Positions 18,880-28,805 of a stretch of 64,000 nt of DNA are shown piece by piece. This stretch comes from an uncultured Prevotella sp. Lineage in GTDB: Bacteria; Bacteroidota; Bacteroidia; Bacteroidales; Bacteroidaceae. The notes below the pieces were generated by a model. The model made no database searches. It was given only the letters and a program-made list of their open reading frames with translations, and had not been told where the DNA came from. Location: positions 1 to 64,000 of the forward strand of contig CAJOCR010000013.1 of the NCBI GenBank assembly GCA_905236755.1, given 5' to 3'. Each line of letters starts with the position of its first letter. Position 1 is the stretch's first letter. The position numbers were made by a program, and so were the translations under genes.

Positions 18880-21357
18880 ATGAAAAAGTATAATATACTA
18901 TCGTCACTCTTTATAGCTGCTGTATTCGGCGGCTGTGTTTCAGACTATGAGCCTAACTATACAGGTGCGTTGTCAGACAAAGAAATTTCATTCAAGGTAA
19001 CTACTGCTACCCCTGGTACTACAGAAGTAACACCAGTAGGGCAGGAGGGACGTGCTGATTATTCAACAGTACAGGAAGGCTTCCTTGATCCTATCAAGGC
19101 AGTATCAGATTATCCAAAGCCAATGTATCTGCATACATTGATTTCGTCTGTTCCTGACACATCAGCACAGGCTTCAAGAGCAACACAATACACTGCTGCT
19201 TCTGATATCACAAACTTTGGTGTTCTTGCTTACAGATATGCATCTACAGGCTCTGCCACAACACCAAACTTCCTATATAACTCAGAGTTCCAAAAGAATG
19301 GAACAAAGTGGTCATCAGTAAACAAATACTATTGGCCTGTAAACAGCGATAAGCTTGATTTTTATGCTTATGCGCCATATAATAATGCAAATATCACACT
19401 TTCTTCTGAAAGTACCTCAGGTGTTCCTACAATGGAGTTTGTGGTTAATCCTGATGCAAGTCTGCAGGTTGACCTCGTTACAGCTAAGGCCTTAACACAA
19501 GACCTTAGTGCTGCAAACACAGGTGTGCCTCTTACATTCAATCATCACCTCACAACAGTTAAGTTTGTTCTTGGTGAAGATATGTTAGGTACAGTTGAAA
19601 CCATTACTTTCAAGAATATCTATACAGCTGGTAAACTCACATTTGCTGGCACATGGGATTTCACGGGTAAGACTCGTGGAGATTTCACAGTTCCTTACAA
19701 CACAAATACACTTTTGATGCCACAGAATTTCTCTGACCAGGCACAGAAAATAGAAGTTGTGTATAACGATGGATACCAAAGATATACTTTAGTATATAAT
19801 CTTCAGGGAACATCATGGACAGCAGGCAAGGCAGTAACATATTGCATTAACTCTTCTGCTGTAACCGAGCTGAAGTTAGGTTCTATCACATTCGCAACAG
19901 GTCTTTCTGAACTTCCTAAGACAGCATGGGCTAATGGCGATGCTGTAGGCCTCTATGCCGTAGAATCTGCTACAGGTACAGTAAAATATACTAACGTAAG
20001 ATTAACATACTCAACTTCCACCGGTAAATGGAGCCTTCCAGAAAATACCAAGATCGTTTACACTCCAAAGTATGAGTATTACGTATATTATCCATATTCT
20101 ACAAATGGATTAGCTCACACTGCAACTGCAGGTGCTAAGATGAACTCCCGTGCAGCAGCCTCTACATCTGCACAGTTCTTTGCAACAGGTATTTCTAATT
20201 GGACTATCCCCACCGACCAAACCGCTTTAGCCACAATTAACAATACCGACTTGCAAACATCAAGAGGAACAGTATCTGCATCTGATGCTGCAACGCTAAG
20301 TTTCACTATGGCTCATGAAATGGCTGCTTACCGAATCACATTAGGTTCAAAGAGTATTCCTTTTACACGTACATATGTCGCAAACAGTAATACCGATTAT
20401 TCTGATAGTGGTAACAAAACCGTAAAGGCAGCAGCCAACTTCAATGGTGGCGGTATAAAGCCATACTACAAGGGTACTGGCGACTATTACTACGCATTTA
20501 TCAAGCCTGCTAACACCTCCCAGCAGTTCAAATGTGCATCAGGAATCGCTAACGGTTGGGCTAACCATCCTGTTACCACCGCATCCACCGCAAAGGGTAT
20601 AATGGGCGGCGCAACCGTACAAAGTGACTCCACCGTAATCTTCATGGCAAGGGCGTACAGTTACACGGGAAATGTACAAACGTTCACGGCACCTTGTGCT
20701 ACAAGTTATAAGTTGGAAGTATGGGGGGCAGAAGGGTCCTTGTATCATGGTAGAATAGTTTCAGGAGAACACCTTGCAGGCAAAGGAGGATATGCTAAAG
20801 GATATCGATATACAGAAGCTAACAATAATTTATATATATGTGTTGGAGGGCAAGGTAGAGTGTCGTCTGGTTATACTAGTAATGATAATTATAACACAGG
20901 AGGATATAACGGAGGAGGGTATGGGCAATATGGTGGCGGTGGCGCAACTCATATTGCAACTACAAATAGAGGTATTTTAAAGAGTTATGCCAGCTATAAG
21001 AGCGAGGTTCTTATTGTTGCAGGAGGTGGTGGGGGATATGATGGAAATGCAGCTGGTGATGGAGGTGGAGAAAAAGGTGGAGATTCTGGTGGTATAGCAA
21101 AGGGAGGAACTCAAACTTCAGGTGGTAGTGGGGGAACTCCTGGTTCTTTTGGAAAAGGTGGAAATGCAACAAATACTTCTGATGATTCATGTGGCGCTGG
21201 TGGCGGTGGTTGGTATGGCGGTGGTTCTTCAGAAGGAAGTGGCGGATCTGGAGCAGGAGGCTCGGGTTATATAGGAGGAGTTTCTAATGGTACTATGCAG
21301 AATGGTTTGAGATTAAACAGTGGATACTGTATTATAACTTGGCAACAAATTCCATAA
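18880..21357 (+). CDS. variable pilus-associated adhesin: fimbrillin-like N-part with switchable glycine-rich C-domain (expressed cassette C0)
   Basis: An 825-residue lipoprotein with lipobox FGGC (Cys19). Residues about 90-335 and about 340-590 form two fimbrillin-like domains (SRATQYTAASDITNFGVLAY; LYAVESATGTVKYTNV). Residues 595-825 form a glycine-rich domain with this order: YTGNVQTFTAP, YKLEVWGAEG, GGYAKG, LYICVGGQG, GGYNGGG, GGGATHIA, VLIVAGGGGG, GAGGGGWYGGG, GSGYIGG, ITWQQIP. This resembles the ALK/LTK-type or Gly_rich_2 domains that fold into poly-glycine II helices. The junction codes through ACACGGGAAATGT at 20663-20675. It is the only cassette joined to an N-terminal part and a signal peptide, so it is the expression site. 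Confidence 0.85.
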   Translation: MKKYNILSSLFIAAVFGGCVSDYEPNYTGALSDKEISFKVTTATPGTTEVTPVGQEGRADYSTVQEGFLDPIKAVSDYPKPMYLHTLISSVPDTSAQASRATQYTAASDITNFGVLAYRYASTGSATTPNFLYNSEFQKNGTKWSSVNKYYWPVNSDKLDFYAYAPYNNANITLSSESTSGVPTMEFVVNPDASLQVDLVTAKALTQDLSAANTGVPLTFNHHLTTVKFVLGEDMLGTVETITFKNIYTAGKLTFAGTWDFTGKTRGDFTVPYNTNTLLMPQNFSDQAQKIEVVYNDGYQRYTLVYNLQGTSWTAGKAVTYCINSSAVTELKLGSITFATGLSELPKTAWANGDAVGLYAVESATGTVKYTNVRLTYSTSTGKWSLPENTKIVYTPKYEYYVYYPYSTNGLAHTATAGAKMNSRAAASTSAQFFATGISNWTIPTDQTALATINNTDLQTSRGTVSASDAATLSFTMAHEMAAYRITLGSKSIPFTRTYVANSNTDYSDSGNKTVKAAANFNGGGIKPYYKGTGDYYYAFIKPANTSQQFKCASGIANGWANHPVTTASTAKGIMGGATVQSDSTVIFMARAYSYTGNVQTFTAPCATSYKLEVWGAEGSLYHGRIVSGEHLAGKGGYAKGYRYTEANNNLYICVGGQGRVSSGYTSNDNYNTGGYNGGGYGQYGGGGATHIATTNRGILKSYASYKSEVLIVAGGGGGYDGNAAGDGGGEKGGDSGGIAKGGTQTSGGSGGTPGSFGKGGNATNTSDDSCGAGGGGWYGGGSSEGSGGSGAGGSGYIGGVSNGTMQNGLRLNSGYCIITWQQIP
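20663..20675 (+). other. recombination site at the expression locus (head site of C0)
   Basis: ACACGGGAAATGT followed by ACAAACGTTCAC. It is read in frame as Y-TGNVQTFT at codons 595-602. The same element heads all thirty silent cassettes as ACACGGGAA(G/A)TGT, with ACAC/GTGT arms around GGGAA and TGTACA adjoining. Fifteen copies are inverted and fifteen direct relative to this one. Its use as a crossover point is inferred from the sharp loss of similarity upstream of it. Confidence 0.8.
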
Positions 21358-21400
21358 TAGATTCTCACATTATCAGTAAAACAAGCAAAATAATATTGTA

Positions 21401-21465
21401 ACTATGATATTTATCTATCGTAAGTATGATACTAAGCGCTATTAGACATAATACTTATTATACTT
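21401..21465. repeat. convergent-spacer element E
   Basis: An element rich in TATGATA/TATCATA between the 3' ends of convergent cassettes. Relatives lie at 24160-24230, 34165-34230, 43179-43245, 45651-45716 and 50433-50500, and in the opposite orientation at 29591-29660 and 32490-32555. Confidence 0.7.
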
Positions 21466-21485
21466 GTGTTACCTGTATATCAAAC

Positions 21486-21551
21486 ACTCTCATAATTTGC
21501 GTTTTTGCATACAAGTCTCAGTATGTTTTATTTTGCGCAAATTATGAGAGT
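21486..21551. terminator. bidirectional terminator, C0/C1
   Basis: ACTCTCATAATTTGCG (21486-21501) pairs perfectly with 21536-21551. It lies between the convergent ends of C0 and C1. Confidence 0.8.
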
Positions 21552-21557
21552 AGTTCT

Positions 21558-22252
21558 TTATAATACAGGCATCCAAGTTATTAATGCTTTTCCGTTTCCT
21601 GATTGTACACCGTTTTTTGTGGAACCACTGGAAACACCACCTATGTAGCCAGAGCCACCGCCACCTGATCCTCCACCAGCAGTATATGAGGATCCCCCCC
21701 CATACCAGCCGCCGCCACCGCCGCCTGCAGAATCGGCTTGATTATGGGAATTCCCACCTTTTCCAAAAGAACCATTTTGGTATCCACCACCACCTGCAGT
21801 TTGGGTTCCTCCTTTTCCATTTGAATAATTTTGATCTAAATTATAACCATCTTGTCCTACATTTCCACCACCATCTCCACCATGTGAATGCCAATCTGAT
21901 CCTCCACCGCCGCCTGCAACAATCAATACTTCATTTTTGTTATTAACATAATTTGCAAGCATCCCTCTATTGTTTGATATTGCTATATGAGTGGCACCAC
22001 CACCGCCTACTTGTCCTGCTCCTCCTCCATTATACCCACCATTATTTTCATTATAATTACTACCAGTGCCATTATTCTCCGATTTTCCTTTTCCGCCTAC
22101 TGCTATATAAAGGATTAAGGATGATATTAAAGACTTACTTCCACAACAATAACCACCTTTACCAGGACTAAAACCTGTCCCCTCAGCGCCCCACACTTCT
22201 AATTTATATATAGCTGTTGAAGGTGCGGTGAATGTTTGTACACTTCCCGTGT
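21558..22252 (-). CDS. silent glycine-rich cassette C1
   Basis: Head site at 22240-22252 (GGGAAGTGT type). 230 codons are open from the site to the stop, the same length as the expressed C0 domain. The motifs run GKGGYCCGSK, GGATHIAISNNRG, VLIVAGGGGG, GGGGSGYIGG, ITWMPVL. There is a C8 tract at 21694-21701. Inversion between this site and 20663 would flip 1.6 kb and put C1 in frame behind the adhesin N-part. No signal peptide or suitable start is present. Confidence 0.85.
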
Positions 22253-22394
22253 ATTGTTACTTTTATAATCCTATTTAAGAAAATATTATACAAATTACCA
22301 TATAAAAATAAGATGTAAATTTGATGGCTTACGCTTTTTATTTTAAGCAGATATTGTCAAATAAAATCACAACAACGTTCTTTTGCCCTTATTT
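22253..22394 (-). repeat. head spacer family A, reversed copy
   Basis: About 140 bases between the divergent head sites of C1 and C2. Its reverse complement matches the spacers at 35136-35277, 42126-42267 and 53146-53287 (AACGTTGTTTTGATTTTATT, ATTATAAAAGTAACAA). Both orientations are therefore present in the array. Confidence 0.85.
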
Positions 22395-23206
22395 ACACGG
22401 GAAATGTACAGACTTTCACAGCACCTTTGAGCACCACTTACAAACTTGAAGTTTGGGGAGCTTCCTCAGGAAAACGCGTGCAAAATGGTATTCTGCAAAA
22501 TTATGCCTATGGCAGAGGGGGATATAGCTATGGTAATTATTCTATGAACAAAAATCAAGCAATATATATAGCCGTCGGAGGAAAAGGTGAAGATGGAAAA
22601 GTTGGTTCAAGAACTACAGGTGGCTGGAATGGTGGTGGTGATGGAGAATGGGATCATGGTGATGATGAATGCATGGGTGCAGGAGGCGGTTGCACATCTA
22701 TTCAGAAAACCTTAAAAAGTGATGGTCGATTAAAATTCTATGAATCAGTAAAGAATTCTGATGTATTAATCGTTGCAGGGGGCGCTGGAGGCGGAAGTGT
22801 TAGTTATGTAGAAGAAGGAAAATTGGTTAATAAATATGGAGGTGGTACTGTTGGCGACATTAGTAGTTACAATATCGACAACGGATTAGAAGTATACGAA
22901 AATAATAAGCAGGCAACTCAAACTTCAGGTTATGCTTTTGGTCAAGGCCAATCAGCGCCTTCTACTATAACAAATAATTCAGAAATTCCAGGAGGCGGGG
23001 GTGGTTGGTATGGTGGATATACTGTTATTCCAACTGTTCATTATACATATGCAACAGCTGGAGGTGGTTCTGGACATATTGGAACAATGCTAACAAATGG
23101 ACAAACAATAGCTGGGAATCAAACCATCCCAAGTCCAAGTGGCGGAACAGAAACAGGACATAGTGGCAATGGCTACTGCAAAATCACTTGGCATCCTTCT
23201 CTATAA
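22395..23206 (+). CDS. silent glycine-rich cassette C2
   Basis: Head site 22395-22407 (AATGT type), then 269 open codons. It belongs to the subfamily with GGGCTSIQ in place of GGATHIA, an aromatic loop TVIPTVHYTYA, GSGHIGTMLTNG and the tail GTETGHSGNGYCKITWHPSL. It is closest to C7 and C13. It runs in tandem with C3. A TTG in frame at 22427 is not a credible start. Confidence 0.85.
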
Positions 23207-23293
23207 TCATAAAGCGTAAACTTAGCCGTTTACGCTTTTTCTATTTATGCTTGTTGTTAAATTAATTCCAAAAGGAATTGTTGAAGTAACAAC
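23207..23293 (+). repeat. spacer family D between tandem cassettes C2 and C3
   Basis: Terminator plus TTGTTGTTAAATTAATTCC and AAGTAACAAC before the next head site. It is nearly identical to 26866-26954. Reversed relatives lie at 25093-25181, 30433-30521 and 44191-44284. Confidence 0.8.
23211..23240 (+). terminator. terminator after C2
   Basis: AAAGCGTAAAC pairs with GTTTACGCTTT, followed by T residues. Confidence 0.85.
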
Positions 23294-24147
23294 ACACGGG
23301 AAATGTACAAACATTCACCGCACCTTCTTCCACCACTTACAAGCTTGAAGTATGGGGAGCAGAAGGTGGAAGTTCGAATTGGCATAATGAAGTTACTTTA
23401 TCTGGAGGTAAAGGTGGTTATTCATGTGGAACAAAAAGTATCAATGGAAATTCAACATTATACATAAGTGTTGGTAAATCAGGTATTAGTAATGTTACTT
23501 CTGACGCTTATGTATCTGGCGTCTTCAATGGAGGTGCCGGTTGTAAGGGAACTTTGGTTGGTAGTAATCATCAAATTGATGTAATTACAGGAACAGGTGG
23601 AGGATGTACATCTATACAAACAAGCAAAATAAATGATGGACAACTAAAACATTATGAATCAGTAAAGAATACAGCTGTATTAATTGTTGCTGGAGGAGGT
23701 GGAGGAGCCGTAACTCATAGATACAGTGAATATAATCATCGCTGGTGTGGTACTGGTGGCGCAGGAGGAGGGCTTGCAGGTGTTGTTGGCGAGATTTTTA
23801 ACAAAGGGGAAATAGATGATACTCACCAAAGAAGTTTATTGCCAACTGCAGGAACACAAGATTCGGCAGGAGTGGGATACAATGCCACAACGAACATTGG
23901 AAGTGGTGGTTTTGGATATGGTATGAGCATTAGCGACGGATATCATTCTGCAGGTGGCGGAGGAGGCTGGTATGGCGGTGGCGCATCATATTATGGAGCT
24001 ACTGCAGGTGGTTCTGGTTACATAGGAGGTGTATCAAATGGAAATACCATTGCTGGAAATGAAAGCATGCCTTCTACTTCCGGTGGAACAGAAACGGGGC
24101 ACACGGGTAATGGCTACTGCAAAATCACATGGCATCCTTCTCTATAA
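23294..24147 (+). CDS. silent glycine-rich cassette C3
   Basis: Head site 23294-23306 (AATGT type). 283 codons are open although no usual start occurs in the first 86. Motifs are YKLEVWGAEGGS, GGKGGYSCGT, GGGCTSIQTS, VLIVAGGGGGAV, GGGGGWYGGGASYYG and a mixed tail GSGYIGGVSNGN plus GTETGHTGNGYCKITWHPSL. It looks like a mosaic of the two tail subfamilies. Confidence 0.85.
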
Positions 24148-24240
24148 TTAGGTTCATTAACTATGATATTTATCTGCCATAAGTATGAAACCTATCAGCA
24201 ATAAACATGATACTTATCATAAGTAACAGCATATAAAACT

Positions 24241-24304
24241 CTCTCATCATTTGCGTATTTGCAAGCAACATATCAAAAACTTGATTTTACGCAAATTATG
24301 AGAG
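24241..24304. terminator. bidirectional terminator, C3/C4
   Basis: CTCTCATCATTTGCG (24241-24255) pairs with CGCAAATTATGAGAG (24290-24304), with one mismatch. Confidence 0.75.
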
Positions 24305-24351
24305 AGTTTATATTTTTATCCTAAACTGATCCTAAGGGAATCCTAAAGGAA

Positions 24352-25092
24352 TTATATATTTGGATGCCAGGATATTACGGCATATCCGTGTCCAGAACGT
24401 ACACCAGTTTTAAATTCTCCATTTGTTAATCCACCTATATATCCAGAGCCTCCACCGCCATGCGTTTTAGAATGCACACCGCCACCTCCAGAAGCATTTC
24501 CTCCATACCAACCTCCTCCACCAGCACCAGCTTCCATTTCAGTTGGGCTACCACCAAATCCAAATCCTCCTTTTATTCCATCAGGACCACAACCACTTTG
24601 GGTTCCTCCAGTATCACCTTTGGTGGTAGATGTAGTAACAGTTCCATCACTTTGTTTAAAATAAATTGTTGTTGGGCTCCCTAATCCAACAAGACCACCA
24701 CCAGATTCCCATTTTAAATCATCTTCAGCAGCATTCACTTCCATTAGAACCTGCCCCTCCTGCTACACATATAACAGCAGATTTATTGTTTACGAGATCT
24801 TTTAATAAGCCTGTTGCTGTAGCAATATGAGTAGCACCACCGCCACCGGTATTACTACTAGAGTTTATACCACCTCCATTATAAGATGTACCATCTGTAT
24901 AACGATTACGATCTATACCTTTTCCTCCGACAACAACGTATAGTTTCTGACTTTTTGTTAACGTCTTCCAACCACCAGCATAACCACCAGGAGTATTTCT
25001 ATGACTTCCCCAGCCACCTCCTTGTGCACCCCAGACCTCTAAGTGATAATTCTTAGCCAAAGGTGCGGTGAAAGTCTGTACACTTCCCGTGT
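24352..25092 (-). pseudogene. frameshifted glycine-rich cassette C4
   Basis: Head site 25080-25092. Reading from the site gives YHLEVWGAQGGGW and ends prematurely after CVAGGAGSNGSECC near 24725. The rest (ESGGGLVGLG, GAGGGGWYGG, GSGYIGGLTNG, SWHPNI) continues one frame over from about 24744 to 24352. If brought to the expression site it would give a truncated domain. It may be decay, or a cassette that can be repaired by recombination; a sequencing error cannot be excluded. Confidence 0.75.
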
Positions 25093-25152
25093 GTTGTTAC
25101 ATCGATAAATCAAACTTGGAAATTATTCAACAAAGTAACTTGTGAAAATAAA

Positions 25153-25178
25153 AAACGCAAACCGTAAAGTTTGCGTTT
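25153..25178 (-). terminator. terminator after hicB
   Basis: AAACGCAAAC pairs with GTTTGCGTTT. It is the same family as the hairpins after C2 and C5, but reversed. Confidence 0.8.
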
Positions 25179-25181
25179 AAA

Positions 25182-25586
25182 TTATAATAAGCTAATAGAG
25201 GTTAGCTCTTTAGTTAGTGCATTAATTCCACTCTGAATTTTTTCAAGTTGCTGTTTTCTGGGTTTATGTATGCCCGCGGCATAATGCCAAAGTTGTCGTT
25301 CGTTAATTCCTGTTATTCTACTTAATGCCGCTTTTGTAAAAATGCCACTATAATAATTAATGAATGTAGCTGCATCTATTTTATAATCAAGTTGTATTTC
25401 ACCTTGAAGAGTATGAACTGGAACTATTTTCATTTCCTTACATGATTCAAGATATAATTCTATAGCTTCATTCATATTCTCTTTTATCTCCTTCAGGTCT
25501 TTACCTGTAGTTATGATAGGAGCATCCTCTATGTATGCACTAAGATTTTTATCAGAATACTCTACTATAACATTTACTTTATTCAT
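25182..25586 (-). CDS. hicB: HicB family antitoxin
   Basis: A 134-residue antitoxin of the HicAB type II system. Residues 1-60 form the degenerate RNase H-like HicB fold (VNVIVEYSDKNLSAYIEDAP, LKEIKENMNEAIELYLES). Residues about 85-130 form a helix-turn-helix DNA-binding domain (SGIFTKAALSRITGINERQLWHYAAGIHKPRKQQLEKI), probably used for autoregulation. It starts 2 bases after hicA. The pair lies inside a head spacer between C4 and C5. Confidence 0.9.
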   Translation of the reverse strand: MNKVNVIVEYSDKNLSAYIEDAPIITTGKDLKEIKENMNEAIELYLESCKEMKIVPVHTLQGEIQLDYKIDAATFINYYSGIFTKAALSRITGINERQLWHYAAGIHKPRKQQLEKIQSGINALTKELTSISLL

Positions 25587-25588
25587 AT

Positions 25589-25783
25589 TTATTTCTCCTT
25601 AATGCCTGCCTGACGCAGAATATTATAATACGTTCCTTTCTCTATTCCCTTACTACCATGGTCAGGAACTATAACCACATGAAGTCCATCGGTATAAACC
25701 ATATGACTCCCCTTTTGACGAACTTTTTTAAATCCGTTTATTTGCAAGAGATCAACTACATCTTTTACTTTTTTGAAACTCAT
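25589..25783 (-). CDS. hicA: HicA family toxin
   Basis: A 64-residue mRNA interferase of the HicA family with the dsRBD-like fold. The segment NGFKKVRQKGSHMVYT contains the family's catalytic His (residue 27), followed by VIVPDHGSKGIEKGTYYNILRQAGI. I chose the ATG at 25783 because MSFKKVKDVVDLL is the usual HicA start; the upstream frame to 25843 is AT-rich leader. The toxin gene precedes the antitoxin gene, the normal HicAB order. Confidence 0.9.
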   Translation of the reverse strand: MSFKKVKDVVDLLQINGFKKVRQKGSHMVYTDGLHVVIVPDHGSKGIEKGTYYNILRQAGIKEK

Positions 25784-25942
25784 ATTATTATATTCTTGTG
25801 CAAATATAGTAATAATACGAATAACATCCAAGAATTTATTCATTATTTTACTATATAATTAGTTTGCCTTCTTTTGCAAAAAAATAACATTACTTGCGTG
25901 ATATGTAAGTTATTTTTTATTTTAATATTTGGACATTATGTT

Positions 25943-26865
25943 ACACGGGAAATGTACAGACATTCACCGCACCTTTAAGTGCCACTTATAGGTTAGAATG
26001 CTGGGGTGCACAAGGAGGTGATGCTACATCCAACACCATAGTATTTAAAGGTGGTAGAGGTGGTTATACTTGTGGCTGCATTTCTTTAGATACTTCGTTA
26101 TCACTATATATTTATGTTGGTGAGGCAGGAAGTTATATACCTTCACCAAGTAGTCCAAATATAGCAGATACTGCAGAAAAAGGAGTGACTTATAATGGAG
26201 GTGGAGCAGCACAAAATCACAGCTGTGTGACAGCTACTGGTGGAGGTGCTACTGATGTAAGATTAACAAATGGAAACTGGAACGATTTTAACTCCTTGAA
26301 ATCACGAATTATTGTTGCAGGTGCAGGTGGGGGAGGAAATACGTATAATGGTGCAGGTGATGGCTCTGGAGGATATGCGGGGGGCTTGAACGGAGGAGAC
26401 GGAGCTAAATCATATTTTACAGGAATGTATAATGCAGAAAGTGCTGCAGCAAAAGCTCCATCAAAAGGCGGTACACAAATTTGTGGTGGCGAACTAGTAG
26501 AAGTAGGTGACGTAACAAAAGGTTCCTTTGGTCAGGGCGGTAGTATAGCTAGTGGCGCATATCGTCAAGGAGGTGGTAGTGGATATTATGGTGGTGCAGC
26601 TGGTTCTGCAATTGGTGGAATGGTTTTTTCTGGCGCTGGTGGGTCTTCATTTATTTCAGGTCATACAGGTTGCAATGCTATAAGTTCATCATCGACATCT
26701 ACCAATATTGTTCATACGGGACAACCTAATCACTATAGCGGCTATGTATTCACAAATACAGTTATGAAAGCTGGAAACGAGAGTATGCCATCACCAACGG
26801 GTGGAACAGAAACAGGACACAGTGGCAATGGCTACTGCAAAATTACATGGCATCCTGCTCTATAA
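25943..26865 (+). CDS. silent glycine-rich cassette C5
   Basis: Head site 25943-25955 (AATGT type), then 306 open codons, the longest cassette. It has YRLECWGAQGGD, GGGATDVRLTNGNWNDFNSL, GAGGSSFISGHTGC, then a long tail VFTNTVMKAGNESMPSP plus GTETGHSGNGYCKITWHPAL. The tail is almost identical to that of C19 while the front parts differ, a sign of exchange between cassettes. Confidence 0.85.
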
Positions 26866-26954
26866 TCATAAAGCGCAAACTTAGCGGTTTACGCTTTTTC
26901 ATTTTTATTCTTGTTGTTAAATTAATTCCAAAATGGATTTGTTTAAGTAACAAC
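26866..26954 (+). repeat. spacer family D between tandem cassettes C5 and C6
   Basis: Nearly identical to 23207-23293, ending in AAGTAACAACAC before the head site. Confidence 0.8.
26870..26899 (+). terminator. terminator after C5
   Basis: AAAGCGCAAAC pairs with GTTTACGCTTT (one mismatch), followed by a T run. Confidence 0.8.
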
Positions 26955-27691
26955 ACACGGGAAGTGTACAGACTTTCACGGCACCTTCTGCCACTACTTA
27001 TAAGCTTGAAGTGTGGGGAGCACAAGGAGGAAGAGGTATGGTGACAGCACAACCTGATCCTGATTCTCCAGGCGGTCTTGGAGGTTATTCTATGGGTGAA
27101 AAAACGTTATCTTCAAATACCATATTATATGTAGCTATTGGTGGAAAAGGTGCAGATGGAGTTTTAGGTCAGAATGTAAGCGGTGGATGGAATGGAGGTG
27201 GAAATGCATCATGGGACGGAAGTCAAAGTGAACTTTCTGGAAAAACTGGTGAAAGTGGTGCTGGAGGTGGAGGCGCTACGCATATAGCAACCGTTTCAGG
27301 AGTATTATCTTCTTTGTCTTCAAAGAAATCTTCTATTCTTATAGTTGCAGGTGGTGGCGGAGGAGGTAATTGCTGGTATTCAGGTGGTGCAGGTGGAGGA
27401 TTAACAGGTGAAACAGGAAAAGGACAAATTGATGGAGGTTCTGGTGGAACGCAAACTTCAGGATACGCTTTTGGACTAGGACAATCTGGTGTAGGAACAG
27501 GAAATAGTAATGGCGTTTCTGGCGGCGGTGGCGGCTGGTATGGTGGTTTTACAAACGAATCTTCTGGCAAAGAATGTAACACTGGTGGTGGTGGCTCAGG
27601 TTATATTGGTGGCGTTTCCAATGGTTCCACAACTAATGGTGTACAATCAGGACATGGAAAGGCTGTGATTACATGGCATTCAAATGTGTAA
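26955..27691 (+). CDS. silent glycine-rich cassette C6
   Basis: Head site 26955-26967 (AGTGT type), then 244 open codons: YKLEVWGAQGGRG, LYVAIGGKGADG, GGGATHIATVSGVLSSLSS, ILIVAGGGGGGN, GGGGGWYGGFTNESSGKEC, GSGYIGGVSNGS, ITWHSNV. It is tandem to C5 and convergent with C7. Confidence 0.85.
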
Positions 27692-27745
27692 TACATTTAT
27701 TTGGGAAGTTTTTGAAAGGCATTAAAGACAAGGGAACATAAAAGT

Positions 27746-27811
27746 TCTCCCATAATTTGCGTATTTACAACCAAACTAATTGTTTGCTGCTTTTACGCAA
27801 ATTATGGGAGA
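27746..27811. terminator. bidirectional terminator, C6/C7
   Basis: TCTCCCATAATTTGCG (27746-27761) pairs with 27796-27811. The variant CCC/GGG positions co-vary in both arms. Confidence 0.8.
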
Positions 27812-27841
27812 GTTTAGTTTTTGTCTAATTGTTATAGCGCA

Positions 27842-28662
27842 TTATAAAGTTGGATGCCAAGTAATTTTGCAGTAGCCATTACCGCTATGCCCAGTTTCTG
27901 TTCCACCCGTTGGGCTTGGCATAGTTGCATTTCCAGCAATAGTTGCTCCATTTGTTAGCATTGTTCCTATATGACCAGAACCACCACCAGCTGCAGCAAA
28001 AGTATATCCAACTGTTGGTATAACTGTATAGCCACCATACCAGCCTCCTCCGCCACCTGGAATTTCCGAGTTCGTTGTTATCGTAGAAGGAGCAGATTGC
28101 CCCAATCCAAAAGCATATCCTGAAGTTTGTGTTGCCTGCTGAGTATATACAGAATTTTCATAATCTTCTCCAATGTCGTACCATGCTTTAGCGCCTGTTT
28201 CACCACCACCATATTGATTTACATGTTTTGCAATTTCTGCGATATGTGTCATATATGGTAATCCTGCGCCACCGCCACCTGCAACGATTAATACTTCAGA
28301 ATTCCTTACAGATTCATAATATCTTAGCTGTCCGTCATTTCTTTTACTTGTTTGAATAGAAGTACATCCTCCTCCTGCTCCCATACATTCATCATCTTGA
28401 TGGTCCCATTCTCCATCACCACCGCCATTCCACCCTCCTGTAGATCTAGATTGATATGTACCGTCTTGCCCTTTGCCACCAACAGATATATAAAGTGCCT
28501 TATTACTATTCATTAGATAATTTCCATAGCTATAGCCTCCTCTGCCATAGCTATCATGATATATACTTCCTCCTTGCATTCGTTTTCCAGAGGCAGCACC
28601 CCATACTTCCAATTTATAATTAGCAGAACAAGGTGCCGTGAAAGTCTGTACACTTCCCGTGT
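27842..28662 (-). CDS. silent glycine-rich cassette C7
   Basis: Head site 28650-28662 (AGTGT type), then 272 codons. Subfamily of C2 and C13: YKLEVWGAASGKR, GGGCTSIQTSKRNDG, TVIPTVGYTFAAAGGGSGHIG, MLTNGATIAGN, GTETGHSGNGYCKITWHPTL. The frame also stays open into the spacer up to an ATG at 28705 (HHFFIFIYTGS), probably by chance. Confidence 0.85.
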
Positions 28663-28805
28663 AAATGAAGATAAAAAAATGATGTTTTGATTTGGTTTGA
28701 CACAATGTATGTATTGTCTATAAAGCATTGTCTACAAGTTATCCCCTTTTGCTCATAAGTCATTTTGTATAATTATTTCCCCAACAGGATTATAAAAGTA
28801 AAATC
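28663..28805 (+). repeat. head spacer family B, forward copy
   Basis: Between the divergent head sites of C7 and C8. Its reverse complement occurs at 31325-31466 (ATAACTTGTAGACAATGCTT, CATCATTTTTTTATCTTCAT). Confidence 0.9.

Noticed and set aside
27223..27582. Proline-rich reverse reading frames opposite the cassettes (also 40922-41236 and 50540-50884)
   Set aside because: They are antisense images of glycine codons (GGN read as NCC) and have no start signals or family features.
28650..28705. Independent expression of C7, C11, C26 and C30 from start codons in the spacers
   Set aside because: The upstream residues are AT-rich spacer translations with no signal peptide ending in a cleavage site or lipobox, and most other cassettes lack such starts.
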